A stretch of 64,000 nucleotides of DNA from Mycobacterium sp. AT1. GTDB taxonomy: Bacteria; Actinomycetota; Actinomycetes; Mycobacteriales; Mycobacteriaceae. Position 1 is the stretch's first letter. Every line of letters begins with the position of its first letter. The stretch is taken from positions 62,001 to 126,000 of the forward strand of contig NZ_MVOC01000037.1 in NCBI RefSeq assembly GCF_002043095.1, written 5' to 3'. This document shows, piece after piece, positions 16,117 to 23,462 of this stretch. The notes under the pieces were generated by a model. The model saw nothing but the letters and a program-made list of their open reading frames with translations. It did not search any database and had not been told where the DNA came from. A program made the position numbers and the translations under genes.

Positions 16117-17181
16117 TCAGCGCGCGGCCGACCCGACGGCCTCGGCCAGCGACGTGAAGCCGCCGGCATGCAGCCGTTGGGCAAGGCCGTCGTGAATGTG
16201 CTTGGCCCACAAGCCGCCGCCGTAGACGAAGCCGGTGTAGCCCTGCAGCAGTGAGGCGCCTGCGGTGATGCGCTCCCAGGCGTCGTCGGCGGTCTCGATG
16301 CCGCCGGCGCTGACGAGCACCAGTCGGTCGCCGACGCGGCGATGGAGCCGCTGAAGCACCTCGAGCGAGCGGCGGGCGACGGGAGCGCCGGAGATGCCAC
16401 CCGCCCCCAACTCGTCGACCCCTGGGGTGGCGAGACCGGCGCGGGAGATGGTGGTGTTGGTGGCGACGATGCCTGCCAAGCCGAGTTCGACTGCGAGGTC
16501 GGCGATGTCGTCGACGTCGGAATCCGACAGGTCGGGGGCGATCTTCACCAGGACCGGGGTCGTGGTCTCGGCGCGGACGGCCGCCAGGATCGGACGCAAC
16601 GACTCGACCGCCTGCAGATCGCGGAGGCCGGGGGTGTTGGGGGAGCTGACGTTGACGACGAGGAACGACGCGAGAGGGCCGACCAGGCGGGCGCTTTCGG
16701 TGTAGTCGGCGACGGCCTCCTCGGCCGGCGTCGCCTTCGTCTTGCCGATGTTGGCCCCGATGGGCACCTCGGAGTCGTGGCGGCTCAACCGCAGCGCCAG
16801 CTCAGCCGCACCGTGGTTGTTGAAGCCCATCCGGTTCAGCAGCGCCCGGTCCTCGGGCAGCCGAAACATGCGCGGGGCGGGGTTGCCCGGCTGCGGGCGC
16901 GCGGTCACGGTGCCGACTTCCGCGTAGCCGAAACCCAAGGCCCCCCAGGTGTTCAGGCCGGTGCCGTCCTTGTCGAAGCCGGCGGCGAGGCCAACCGGTC
17001 CTGGGAACCGCACGCCGAACACGGTGCTGGCGAGGACGGGATCGTGCGGCGCAAGCCACCTGGCCAGGACCCGGCGCAGCGGCCCGAGCGCGGTGATCAG
17101 CCGCAGGAACGCGAACACCAGGGTGTGGATTCGCTCGGGTGGGACCAGGAAGAAGATTCGCCGCAGCGCGCGGTAGATCAC
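16117..17181 (-). CDS. pyrD: Dihydroorotate dehydrogenase (quinone), class 2
   Basis: 354-aa FMN enzyme of pyrimidine synthesis, oxidising dihydroorotate to orotate with membrane quinone as acceptor. The class 2 features are an N-terminal amphipathic/hydrophobic helix (YRALRRIFFLVPPERIH) for membrane contact, GLAAGFDKDG, NRMGFNNHG, the active-site serine in VNVSSPNTPGL, and C-terminal FMN-binding SAGGIETADDA and GYTGFVYGG. The GTG start at 17181 overlaps the stop of the DUF5703 gene (GTGA); a longer in-frame extension upstream reads through that gene and is rejected. It is the last gene of a leftward lppL-DUF5703-pyrD operon. Confidence 0.95.
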   Translation of the reverse strand: MIYRALRRIFFLVPPERIHTLVFAFLRLITALGPLRRVLARWLAPHDPVLASTVFGVRFPGPVGLAAGFDKDGTGLNTWGALGFGYAEVGTVTARPQPGNPAPRMFRLPEDRALLNRMGFNNHGAAELALRLSRHDSEVPIGANIGKTKATPAEEAVADYTESARLVGPLASFLVVNVSSPNTPGLRDLQAVESLRPILAAVRAETTTPVLVKIAPDLSDSDVDDIADLAVELGLAGIVATNTTISRAGLATPGVDELGAGGISGAPVARRSLEVLQRLHRRVGDRLVLVSAGGIETADDAWERITAGASLLQGYTGFVYGGGLWAKHIHDGLAQRLHAGGFTSLAEAVGSAAR

Positions 17182-17432
17182 GAGGCGGGCTGACCGTCGA
17201 CGCCAGCCCACACGGCGGACTTCCTGCGCCGCAACAGAACTCGACGACTTCCGTCGGTGTAGAGGCGCACCCTGGTCAGCTCCCACCCTCGATACTCGGC
17301 TTCGATCGACAACCGGACCGACGCCGAAACCCGCGTCACGTCGGGCGGCAGTCGCAGCGGCACCCATTCGTAGTCGTCGGAGAGGTCGGCTTCCCACGCG
17401 GCAGGCATGCGTCCCCGCTGATGGCCGCTCAC
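17178..17432 (-). CDS. DUF5703 family small protein
   Basis: 84-aa basic protein (or 76 aa from the ATG at 17408) with a DYEWVPLRLPPDVTRV segment followed by WELTRVRLYTDGSRRVLLRR, which I associate with the actinobacterial DUF5703 family. Function is unknown. It is coupled on both sides by 4-bp overlaps: its GTG overlaps the lppL stop and its stop overlaps the pyrD GTG. It is soluble, has no cysteine-rich motif, and ends in an Arg-rich stretch. Confidence 0.75.
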   Translation of the reverse strand: MSGHQRGRMPAAWEADLSDDYEWVPLRLPPDVTRVSASVRLSIEAEYRGWELTRVRLYTDGSRRVLLRRRKSAVWAGVDGQPAS

Positions 17433-18460
17433 GAGCCTGCCCCCGGGATCACTTGCACGCCAGCACCCGATCCGGAAACCACGAAGAGCGTCCCGGTCTT
17501 GTCGTCGTATGTCATGGAGTTCGGCTGCTGCACGGTTCGATAACGCACCTTTTCGACGGGTATTCCGGTCGCCAGATCGTAACCAACGACGGTGTTCGTC
17601 GCAGTTTGCGACACCCAAGCCAGCCGCGACGACCCGGCCAGGGCAAACGGCGCGCCCGGCACCGGATACTGCTGCCGCAACATCAGCGGATCGGCGCCGA
17701 ACACCAGCAGGGCCTGCCCGCGGGTGTCGGCCACCAGGATGCGGCCCTCCGGGTCGGCGGCCATGGTGGTGGCTCCCTCGCCGGCCCGCAGGGCGTGCTG
17801 CTGTCGGGTGCCCGACGGGTCGACCGTCGTCACCGACGTTTGGCCTCGGTCCAGCACGGCGACCGTATCGCCCTCTGCGACAAGCGCATCCACGCGCGCG
17901 AAGATCTGCAGTCGCGCACCGACCGCGGTGGTGGAGCTCAGCGTGTAGACCGCTCCCGAGGCACTGCCGAGGACGATCTTGCCGTCGGCGCGGCGGGTTA
18001 TGGCGGTGAAGTCGGTGTCGCGTTCGCCGCCGACGTCGAATCTCGCCACCGCGTCGCCCGCGCCGAGGGGAACCGCGAAGTAGCCGCCCTTGGTCGCCGC
18101 GTACACCGTCCCGCTGCCGTCGCCGACGATCGCCGTCGCGGGGCTGGGCAGAGCCACGGTTCGCGACGGGCCCGTGACCGGGAACGTGACGAGGGCCGAA
18201 CCGCCCGCGGGGTCACTGCTCAGCACGACGGAAGACGACGTGGCGGCGTCGAAGACGACGGCCTCCCCACGCCCGGCCAGCGGACGCACCGACCCGGCCG
18301 GCGCCTCGGCCGCCACGGGTGAGACCGCGGCCTGCGCCGGAGAGATGGTCGGTGGGGGACTGTCGGCGGCCTTGGACCCACAGGACGCGAGGGCAACCGT
18401 CGTCACGATCACGGCGACGCTGTGAGCCAGGCGACGCCTCGGTGTTGTGAACGGTGGCAA
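17429..18460 (-). CDS. lppL: LppL-like lipoprotein with beta-propeller repeats
   Basis: Secreted lipoprotein of about 343 aa. A signal peptide (RRRLAHSVAVIVTTVALAS) ends in the lipobox LASC, so Cys is the likely lipidated residue. The mature part has repeated blades of the type 'VYAATKGG', 'IVLGSASGAVYTLSS' and 'ILVADTRGQALLVFG', giving a YncE/SMP-30-like beta-propeller appearance. It occupies the lppL position next to pyrD. The start is uncertain: TTG at 18460 is the first start giving a normal signal peptide length. The gene diverges from the small gene at 18549 across an 88-bp promoter region. Ligand unknown. Confidence 0.82.
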   Translation of the reverse strand: MPPFTTPRRRLAHSVAVIVTTVALASCGSKAADSPPPTISPAQAAVSPVAAEAPAGSVRPLAGRGEAVVFDAATSSSVVLSSDPAGGSALVTFPVTGPSRTVALPSPATAIVGDGSGTVYAATKGGYFAVPLGAGDAVARFDVGGERDTDFTAITRRADGKIVLGSASGAVYTLSSTTAVGARLQIFARVDALVAEGDTVAVLDRGQTSVTTVDPSGTRQQHALRAGEGATTMAADPEGRILVADTRGQALLVFGADPLMLRQQYPVPGAPFALAGSSRLAWVSQTATNTVVGYDLATGIPVEKVRYRTVQQPNSMTYDDKTGTLFVVSGSGAGVQVIPGAGS

Positions 18461-18548
18461 AGGGTAGACCTCAACGGTGCGATGGGAATGGCGGATGAAG
18501 GGCCAGTTTAGGCACGCCGCGGAATCGCCCCGGCGGTATGGTTCGGAC

Positions 18549-18860
18549 ATGAGCCGGGCGACCGTCGACGACCTGTCCGAAAGTGAGTTCAGCGTCGAGG
18601 TCGTGTCGACTGGCATGCACGCCAGCGGGTTTGGTCGAGTCGGTGACGGCAGGAGTTTCTCCTTTCACGTCGACCGACGCCAGCTCAACGTCGAGGTGTA
18701 CCGCCCGCGGCTGACGGGCCCGGTCCCGCAGCAGGAGGACGTCGTCGCCGCGGCGAGCCGCAGCCTGGCCCACGTGGACGTTGCCGACGAGCGCAGCTTG
18801 ACGGCGGCCGTGCGCGACGCCGTCAACGACGCTCAGCCGGTGCCACGCACAGCTCGCTGA
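18549..18860 (+). CDS. Conserved hypothetical protein, Rv2137c-like
   Basis: 103-aa soluble protein with no signal or membrane segment. It occupies the Rv2137c position. The visible pattern is alternating beta strands (VSTGMHASGFGRVGDGRSFSF) and a C-terminal acidic helix. No catalytic motif is recognised. The ATG at 18549 is preferred to an upstream in-frame ATG because the extension overlaps the divergent lppL promoter. uppP begins about 30 bases downstream, so the two are probably co-transcribed. Confidence 0.7.
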   Translation: MSRATVDDLSESEFSVEVVSTGMHASGFGRVGDGRSFSFHVDRRQLNVEVYRPRLTGPVPQQEDVVAAASRSLAHVDVADERSLTAAVRDAVNDAQPVPRTAR

Positions 18861-18890
18861 CGGTGAGCCCACGGTACGGTCGTCGGCGTG

Positions 18891-19727
18891 ATGGACATGT
18901 CGTGGCTGCAAGTGGTCGTGTTGTCGGTGGTCCAGGGCCTGACCGAGTTCCTTCCGGTGTCCTCGTCCGGCCATCTCGCGATCGTTTCGGAGCTGTTCTT
19001 CGCCGACGACGCTGGCGCGTCGTTCACCGCGGTCAGCCAGCTCGGCACCGAGCTCGCGGTGCTGATCTACTTCGCCAGGGACATCGGCCGCATTCTGGTG
19101 GCGTGGTTCGGGGGCCTGCGCGACCCCTCGCGCCGCACCTCGGACTACTGGCTGGGCTGGTGGGTGATCATCGGCACGATCCCGATCGGCGCGGCCGGGC
19201 TGATCTTCAAGCACTACATCCGCGACGACGTCCGCAACCTGTGGATCATCGCGACGGCACTGATCGTGTTCTCCGCCGTCATCGCCGCCGCCGAGTACTT
19301 CGGCAGGCAAACCCGCGGAATAGAGCAGTTCACCTGGAAGGACAGCATCGTCATCGGCGTCTCCCAGTGCTTGGCCCTGATTCCCGGGGTGTCCCGGTCG
19401 GGCGCGACCATCAGCGCCGGCCTGTTCATGGGACAGGAGCGCGAGGCCGCCGCCCGCTTCGGCTTTCTGCTCGCCATTCCCGCCGTCCTCGCCTCGGGGC
19501 TGTATTCGCTGCCCGACGCCTTCCACCCCGACGGGCGGGGGATGAGCGCGTCGGGGCCGCAGCTCGCGGTGTCGGTCGCGATCGCCTTCGTAGTGGGTCT
19601 CGCGGCCGTCTCCTGGTTCCTGAAATTCCTGGTGCGCCACGGCATGTACTGGTTCGTCGGCTACCGCGTGATCCTCGGGGCGACGCTGCTCGTCCTGCTG
19701 GGCACCGGCACGATCGCGGCGCAGTGA
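18891..19727 (+). CDS. uppP: Undecaprenyl-diphosphatase UppP (BacA family)
   Basis: 278-aa integral membrane enzyme that recycles the lipid carrier by dephosphorylating undecaprenyl (decaprenyl in mycobacteria) diphosphate for peptidoglycan and arabinogalactan assembly. Both signature loops are present: TEFLPVSSSGHL near residue 20 and PGVSRSGATISAG near residue 168. About seven to eight hydrophobic helices follow the usual pattern, and length is normal. Starts at 18888 (GTG), 18891 (ATG) and 18897 (ATG) are all in frame; the last matches the M. tuberculosis protein best (MSWxQVV). The next gene starts one base after its stop. Confidence 0.95.
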   Translation: MDMSWLQVVVLSVVQGLTEFLPVSSSGHLAIVSELFFADDAGASFTAVSQLGTELAVLIYFARDIGRILVAWFGGLRDPSRRTSDYWLGWWVIIGTIPIGAAGLIFKHYIRDDVRNLWIIATALIVFSAVIAAAEYFGRQTRGIEQFTWKDSIVIGVSQCLALIPGVSRSGATISAGLFMGQEREAAARFGFLLAIPAVLASGLYSLPDAFHPDGRGMSASGPQLAVSVAIAFVVGLAAVSWFLKFLVRHGMYWFVGYRVILGATLLVLLGTGTIAAQ

Positions 19728-19728
19728 C

Positions 19729-20406
19729 ATGACGGTCATCCTGCTCCGACACGGTCGGTCGACGTCGAACACCGCGCACACCCTCGCGGGTCGCTCCGAG
19801 GGGGTCGACCTCGACGACAAGGGCCGCGAACAAGCCGAGGCCGTGGTCGCCCGCGTCGCCGACCTTCCGATCAAGGCGATCGTGAGGTCACCGCTTCTGC
19901 GCTGTGAGCGAACGGTGGCGCCCCTTGCCGCGGCCCTCGGCCTGGAACCCGTGGTGGAGGAGCGGCTCTCGGAAGTCGACTACGGCGCGTGGACCGGCTG
20001 CAAGATCGGCGACCTCTTCAAGGAGCCGCTGTGGGCGGTGGTCCAGCAGCAGCCCAGCGCTGCGGTGTTCCCCGACGGGGAGGGGCTGGCGCAGGTTCAG
20101 GCCAGGGCGGTCGCAGCGGTCCGCGAACACGACCGCACCCTCGCCGAGCAGCACGAAGGCGACGTTCTGTGGATCGCCTGTACGCACGGCGACGTCATCA
20201 AGTCGATCATCGCCGATGCGGTGGGGAGCCATCTGGACAACTTCCAGCGCATCACGGCCGACCCCGCATCCATGAGCGTCATCAGGTACACCTCGGCGCG
20301 TCCATTCGTGCTTCACGTCAACCACACGGGCCCGGCCTTGACCGCCGCCCTGCTGGCCAAACCCGAGCCCTCGGGTGACGCCGTCGTGGGTGGTTCCACC
20401 GACTGA
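19729..20406 (+). CDS. Histidine phosphatase superfamily protein (Rv2135c-like)
   Basis: 225-aa phosphoglycerate-mutase-like phosphatase. The phosphohistidine motif LLRHGRSTSN is at residues 4-13, with the second catalytic His in ACTHGDVIKS near residue 155 and the acid Glu region at SEVDYGAWTG. The M. tuberculosis counterpart Rv2135c has been reported to have acid phosphatase activity; the physiological substrate is unclear. It starts one base after the uppP stop and precedes the DUF3090 gene by 75 bp, forming part of a conserved actinobacterial gene string that leads to mshC. Confidence 0.9.
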   Translation: MTVILLRHGRSTSNTAHTLAGRSEGVDLDDKGREQAEAVVARVADLPIKAIVRSPLLRCERTVAPLAAALGLEPVVEERLSEVDYGAWTGCKIGDLFKEPLWAVVQQQPSAAVFPDGEGLAQVQARAVAAVREHDRTLAEQHEGDVLWIACTHGDVIKSIIADAVGSHLDNFQRITADPASMSVIRYTSARPFVLHVNHTGPALTAALLAKPEPSGDAVVGGSTD

Positions 20407-20481
20407 CCCGTTCGATCGCTGCGCCCGCGCCGTCCGTCGAGTTACGGCTGCGGTCCCCATACCGGTATTTTGGGAGGTGTC

Positions 20482-21069
20482 ATGGCCCGTTCGATTCACG
20501 TCTTCCGCTCACCCGACCGATTCGTGGCCGGGACCGTCGGGCAACCTGGCGACCGGACGTTCTACCTTCAGGCCGTGCACGACGAGCGAGTCGTCTCGGT
20601 GATCCTTGAGAAGCAACAGGTGGCGGTGCTCGCCGAGCGGATCGCCGCGCTGCTGCTCGAGATCAACCGCCGCTTCGGCACCCCGGTGCCGCCGGAGACG
20701 ACCGAAGTCGAGGACCTCAGTCCCCTGATCACGCCGGTCGACGCCGAGTTCCGCGTTGGCACGATGGGCTTGGGCTGGGACTCGGAGGCCGAGACCGTGG
20801 TCGTGGAGCTGCTCGCGGTGTCGGAGACGGAGTTCGACGCGTCGGTGGTGCTCGACGACGCCGAGGACGGTCCCGACGCGGTTCGGGTGTTCCTGACCCC
20901 GGAGTCGGCGCGGGAGTTCGCCGCCCGCTCCAACCGCGTCATCTCCGCGGGCCGGCCGCCGTGCCCGCTCTGCGACGAGCCACTGGATCCCGCGGGACAC
21001 ATCTGTGTGCGCACCAACGGTTACCGACGAGGTGCCCTGGCGGAATCCGACGATGACACCGACTTCTGA
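20482..21069 (+). CDS. DUF3090 family protein with C-terminal zinc-ribbon-like motif
   Basis: 195-aa soluble protein, matching Rv2134c. The ATG at 20482 follows a strong GGGAGG at 20472-20477. The body is an alpha/beta domain of unknown function (DUF3090). The C-terminal ~30 residues contain PPCPLCDEPLDPAGHIC, a C-x2-C...H-x-C arrangement that could bind one zinc ion. The last 17 bp overlap the next gene, which is a kinase-like protein, and a histidine phosphatase lies upstream. I know of no assigned function. A perfect palindrome ATACCGGTAT at 20459-20468 lies just before the Shine-Dalgarno. Confidence 0.85.
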   Translation: MARSIHVFRSPDRFVAGTVGQPGDRTFYLQAVHDERVVSVILEKQQVAVLAERIAALLLEINRRFGTPVPPETTEVEDLSPLITPVDAEFRVGTMGLGWDSEAETVVVELLAVSETEFDASVVLDDAEDGPDAVRVFLTPESAREFAARSNRVISAGRPPCPLCDEPLDPAGHICVRTNGYRRGALAESDDDTDF

Positions 21070-21904
21070 CCGCACGGGTGACGACGAAGCACTTCGATGC
21101 GGCACGCTGACGGTCCTCGGCCGCATCCGGTCGGCGAGCAACGCCACGTTCCTGTGCGAGGCGCATCTCGGCGACCGCCTGGCGCACTGCGTGTACAAGC
21201 CGGTGGCCGGCGAGGCGCCGCTGTGGGACTTTCCCGACGGCACCCTCGCGGGCCGGGAGGTGTCCGCGTACCTGGTGTCGGCGGCGCTGGGCTGGAACGT
21301 GGTGCCCTACACCGTCCTTCGTGACGGGCCCGCGGGGCGCGGGATGGTGCAGCGGTGGGTCGACCAACCCGGTGACGTCCTGGACGACACCGAGGTCGAC
21401 GACACCGCCGACGAAGAACCCGACGCCGGCCCCGACCTGGTCGACCTGCTGCCTGCCGGCCACGTGCCGCCCGGTTTCCTGCCCGTCCTGCAGGCCTACG
21501 ACTACGCCGGTGACGAGGTGACCCTCGTCCATGCCGACGATGCGCGGCTGCGCCGGATGGCGGTGTTCGACGTCCTGATCAACAACGCCGACCGCAAGGG
21601 GGGGCACATCCTGGCCGGGGTCGACGGCGGGGTCTACGGCGTCGACCACGGTGTCAGCCTGCACACCGAGGACAAGCTCCGCACGGTGCTGTGGGGGTGG
21701 GCTGGCAAGCCAGTCGACGAGGACACGCTGCGTGACGTCGCAGGCCTTCGGGACGCGCTGCTCGGTGACTTCGACCAGACGCTGCGGCCGCACGTCACCA
21801 ATCGCGAGATCGACGCGCTATATGCCAGAACCGTTGGTCTGCTGGAGAACCCGGTGATGCCGTCGCCTGATCGGCGCAGGCCGATCCCGTGGCCGGCGTT
21901 CTGA
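21053..21904 (+). CDS. SCO1664-family kinase-like protein (Rv2133c-like)
   Basis: 283-aa protein. Motifs suggest a HipA/PI3-4-kinase-like fold. NNADRKGGHIL near residue 180 looks like a catalytic loop (D-R-K then H/N), and YGVDHGVSLH about 20 residues later looks like the metal-binding Asp. CVYKPVAGEAPLWDFP near residue 45 could hold the nucleotide-contacting Lys. The family is annotated in Actinobacteria as SCO1664 with no proven activity. The ATG at 21053 lies inside the end of DUF3090, so the two are translationally coupled. Whether it phosphorylates protein, lipid or a small molecule cannot be told from sequence. Confidence 0.82.
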   Translation: MTPTSDRTGDDEALRCGTLTVLGRIRSASNATFLCEAHLGDRLAHCVYKPVAGEAPLWDFPDGTLAGREVSAYLVSAALGWNVVPYTVLRDGPAGRGMVQRWVDQPGDVLDDTEVDDTADEEPDAGPDLVDLLPAGHVPPGFLPVLQAYDYAGDEVTLVHADDARLRRMAVFDVLINNADRKGGHILAGVDGGVYGVDHGVSLHTEDKLRTVLWGWAGKPVDEDTLRDVAGLRDALLGDFDQTLRPHVTNREIDALYARTVGLLENPVMPSPDRRRPIPWPAF

Positions 21905-21928
21905 CCTTCGTGTTCTACGCTCGTCGTC

Positions 21929-22594
21929 ATGACTGATCACGACCACGCCGCCGCCCGCAGGGAGATCGCCGACGCCCTCCAGAAGGCGCTCGACCGCCGC
22001 CACGAGGTGCTCGACGCGATCGTCGAAGCCGGTGACCGGGCCGCCGCCGTCAATGCCATCGCGACGTTGCTCGACACCTCGCCCAAGGGCGGCGAGGCCG
22101 TGATGACGATCTCGTTCGACCAGCTCACCAGGGATTCGCGTCGCAAGATCGCCGAGGAACTCGAGGATCTGAACAAGCAGCTGACCTTCACCCTCGGTGA
22201 GCGGCCTGCCAGCTCGGGGGAGAGCCTGTCACTGCGCGTGTTCTCCTCGGACGCCGACCGCGACCTGTTCGTCGCCCGCACCTCCGACGTCGGCGCCACG
22301 GGCGACGGGTCCGGCGCGCCGGCGGGCAGCATCGACGACGAGATCAGCGCCGCGCTCGGCCGCGTCTCCAACGAAGAGGCGGTGTGGTTCGTCGCGGAGG
22401 AAGGTGCGGACAAGGTCGGCATGGTCTTCGGTGAGCTCGTCGGCGGGGAGGTCAACGTCCGCGTCTGGATTCACCCCGACCACCGGCACCGCGGTTTCGG
22501 TACGGCCGCCCTGCGGCGCTGCCGTTCGGAGATGGCGGCGTACTTCCCCGCGGTGCCGATGGTCGTGCGCGCTCCCGGCGCCACGCCCAAGTAG
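21929..22594 (+). CDS. GyrA coiled-coil-like domain fused to a GNAT-like acetyltransferase domain
   Basis: 221-aa protein of two parts. Residues ~15-95 (ALQKALDRRHEVLDAI, then SFDQLTRDSRRKIAEELEDL) follow the pattern of the long coiled-coil region of DNA gyrase subunit A, where ALxALDEVI...LLDI...LQLRRL...ERQRI...L is typical. Residues ~105-221 resemble a GNAT acetyltransferase with a likely acetyl-CoA loop HRHRGFGTAAL near residue 190. The catalytic breakdown of the GNAT part is uncertain because the domain is short and ends soon after. In M. tuberculosis the locus holds the short protein Rv2132, probably only the first part. Function unknown. The stop at 22592-22594 is followed directly by cysQ. 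Confidence 0.75.
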   Translation: MTDHDHAAARREIADALQKALDRRHEVLDAIVEAGDRAAAVNAIATLLDTSPKGGEAVMTISFDQLTRDSRRKIAEELEDLNKQLTFTLGERPASSGESLSLRVFSSDADRDLFVARTSDVGATGDGSGAPAGSIDDEISAALGRVSNEEAVWFVAEEGADKVGMVFGELVGGEVNVRVWIHPDHRHRGFGTAALRRCRSEMAAYFPAVPMVVRAPGATPK

Positions 22595-22639
22595 GGCCCG
22601 ATTAGCTCCCGCATCAGCGATGCGGCGCTCGCCGCGGAG

Positions 22640-23368
22640 GTGGCCGCCGAGGCCGGTCGCATGCTCGTCGCGTTGCGCGCCGAGATCGGCTTCGACGACT
22701 ACTACGATCTCGGCGACGCCGGTGACCGGCGCGCCAACACCCTGATCCTCAACCGGCTCCGCGAGCACCGGCCCGACGACGCCGTCCTCTCCGAGGAGGC
22801 GGCCGACGACCTGTCGCGGATCCGCGCCGACCGGGTGTGGATCGTCGACCCCGTCGACGGCACCAGGGAGTTCTCGACGCCGGGGCGCACCGACTGGGCG
22901 GTGCACATCGCACTGTGGCAGCGAACGGGTGGACCCGACGGCGTGATCACCGACGCCGTGGTCGGGTTGCCCGCGCTCGGCGAGGCGTATCGCAGTGACA
23001 CCGTGACGGCACCGCCGCCGCGCGAAGCGGGGCCCATTCGTATCGCGACGAGCCGCCACCGCCCGCCAACGGTGCTGTGGTGGCTGCGGGACATGCTCGA
23101 CGTCGAACTGGTCGGCATCGGGTCCGCAGGCGCCAAGGCCATGGCGGTCGTCCGCGGCGACGTCGACGCCTACGTCCACGCCGGCGGCCAGTACGAGTGG
23201 GACTCTGCGGCTCCGTCCGGCGTGGTGACCGCAGCGGGTCTGCACGCCTCGCGGCTGGACGGGTCGCCCCTTCGCTACAACCGGCCGGACCCGTATCTGC
23301 CCGACTTCGTGATGTGCAGGCCGGAGCTTGCGGACACCCTGCTCGAGGCGATTCGATCGGTGTTTTGA
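22640..23368 (+). CDS. cysQ: 3'-phosphoadenosine 5'-phosphate / inositol monophosphate phosphatase CysQ
   Basis: At least 242 aa. A lithium-sensitive, Mg-dependent phosphatase of the IMPase family. The M. tuberculosis CysQ dephosphorylates PAP (and FBP/inositol phosphates weakly), linking it to sulfate assimilation. Metal site motifs are LSEEAADD (Glu near residue 50), the DPVDGTREF loop (WIVDPVDGTREFSTPGR) and the C-terminal GGQYEWDSAAPSGV. The first canonical start is GTG at 22640, but homology with Rv2131c extends upstream (SDAALAAEVAAEAG), and the only upstream in-frame candidates after the previous stop are ATT at 22601 and ATC at 22613. The true start may therefore be 13 codons earlier. 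mshC follows 94 bp downstream. Confidence 0.9.
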   Translation: MAAEAGRMLVALRAEIGFDDYYDLGDAGDRRANTLILNRLREHRPDDAVLSEEAADDLSRIRADRVWIVDPVDGTREFSTPGRTDWAVHIALWQRTGGPDGVITDAVVGLPALGEAYRSDTVTAPPPREAGPIRIATSRHRPPTVLWWLRDMLDVELVGIGSAGAKAMAVVRGDVDAYVHAGGQYEWDSAAPSGVVTAAGLHASRLDGSPLRYNRPDPYLPDFVMCRPELADTLLEAIRSVF

Positions 23369-23462
23369 GCGAACCGGGAATGGATCAGCTCCGCCCGTTG
23401 TCCCACACTGCGAACAACCACCGTCGGAGGCCGAACTGAACGCACACCCTAGAGTCGGAGCC

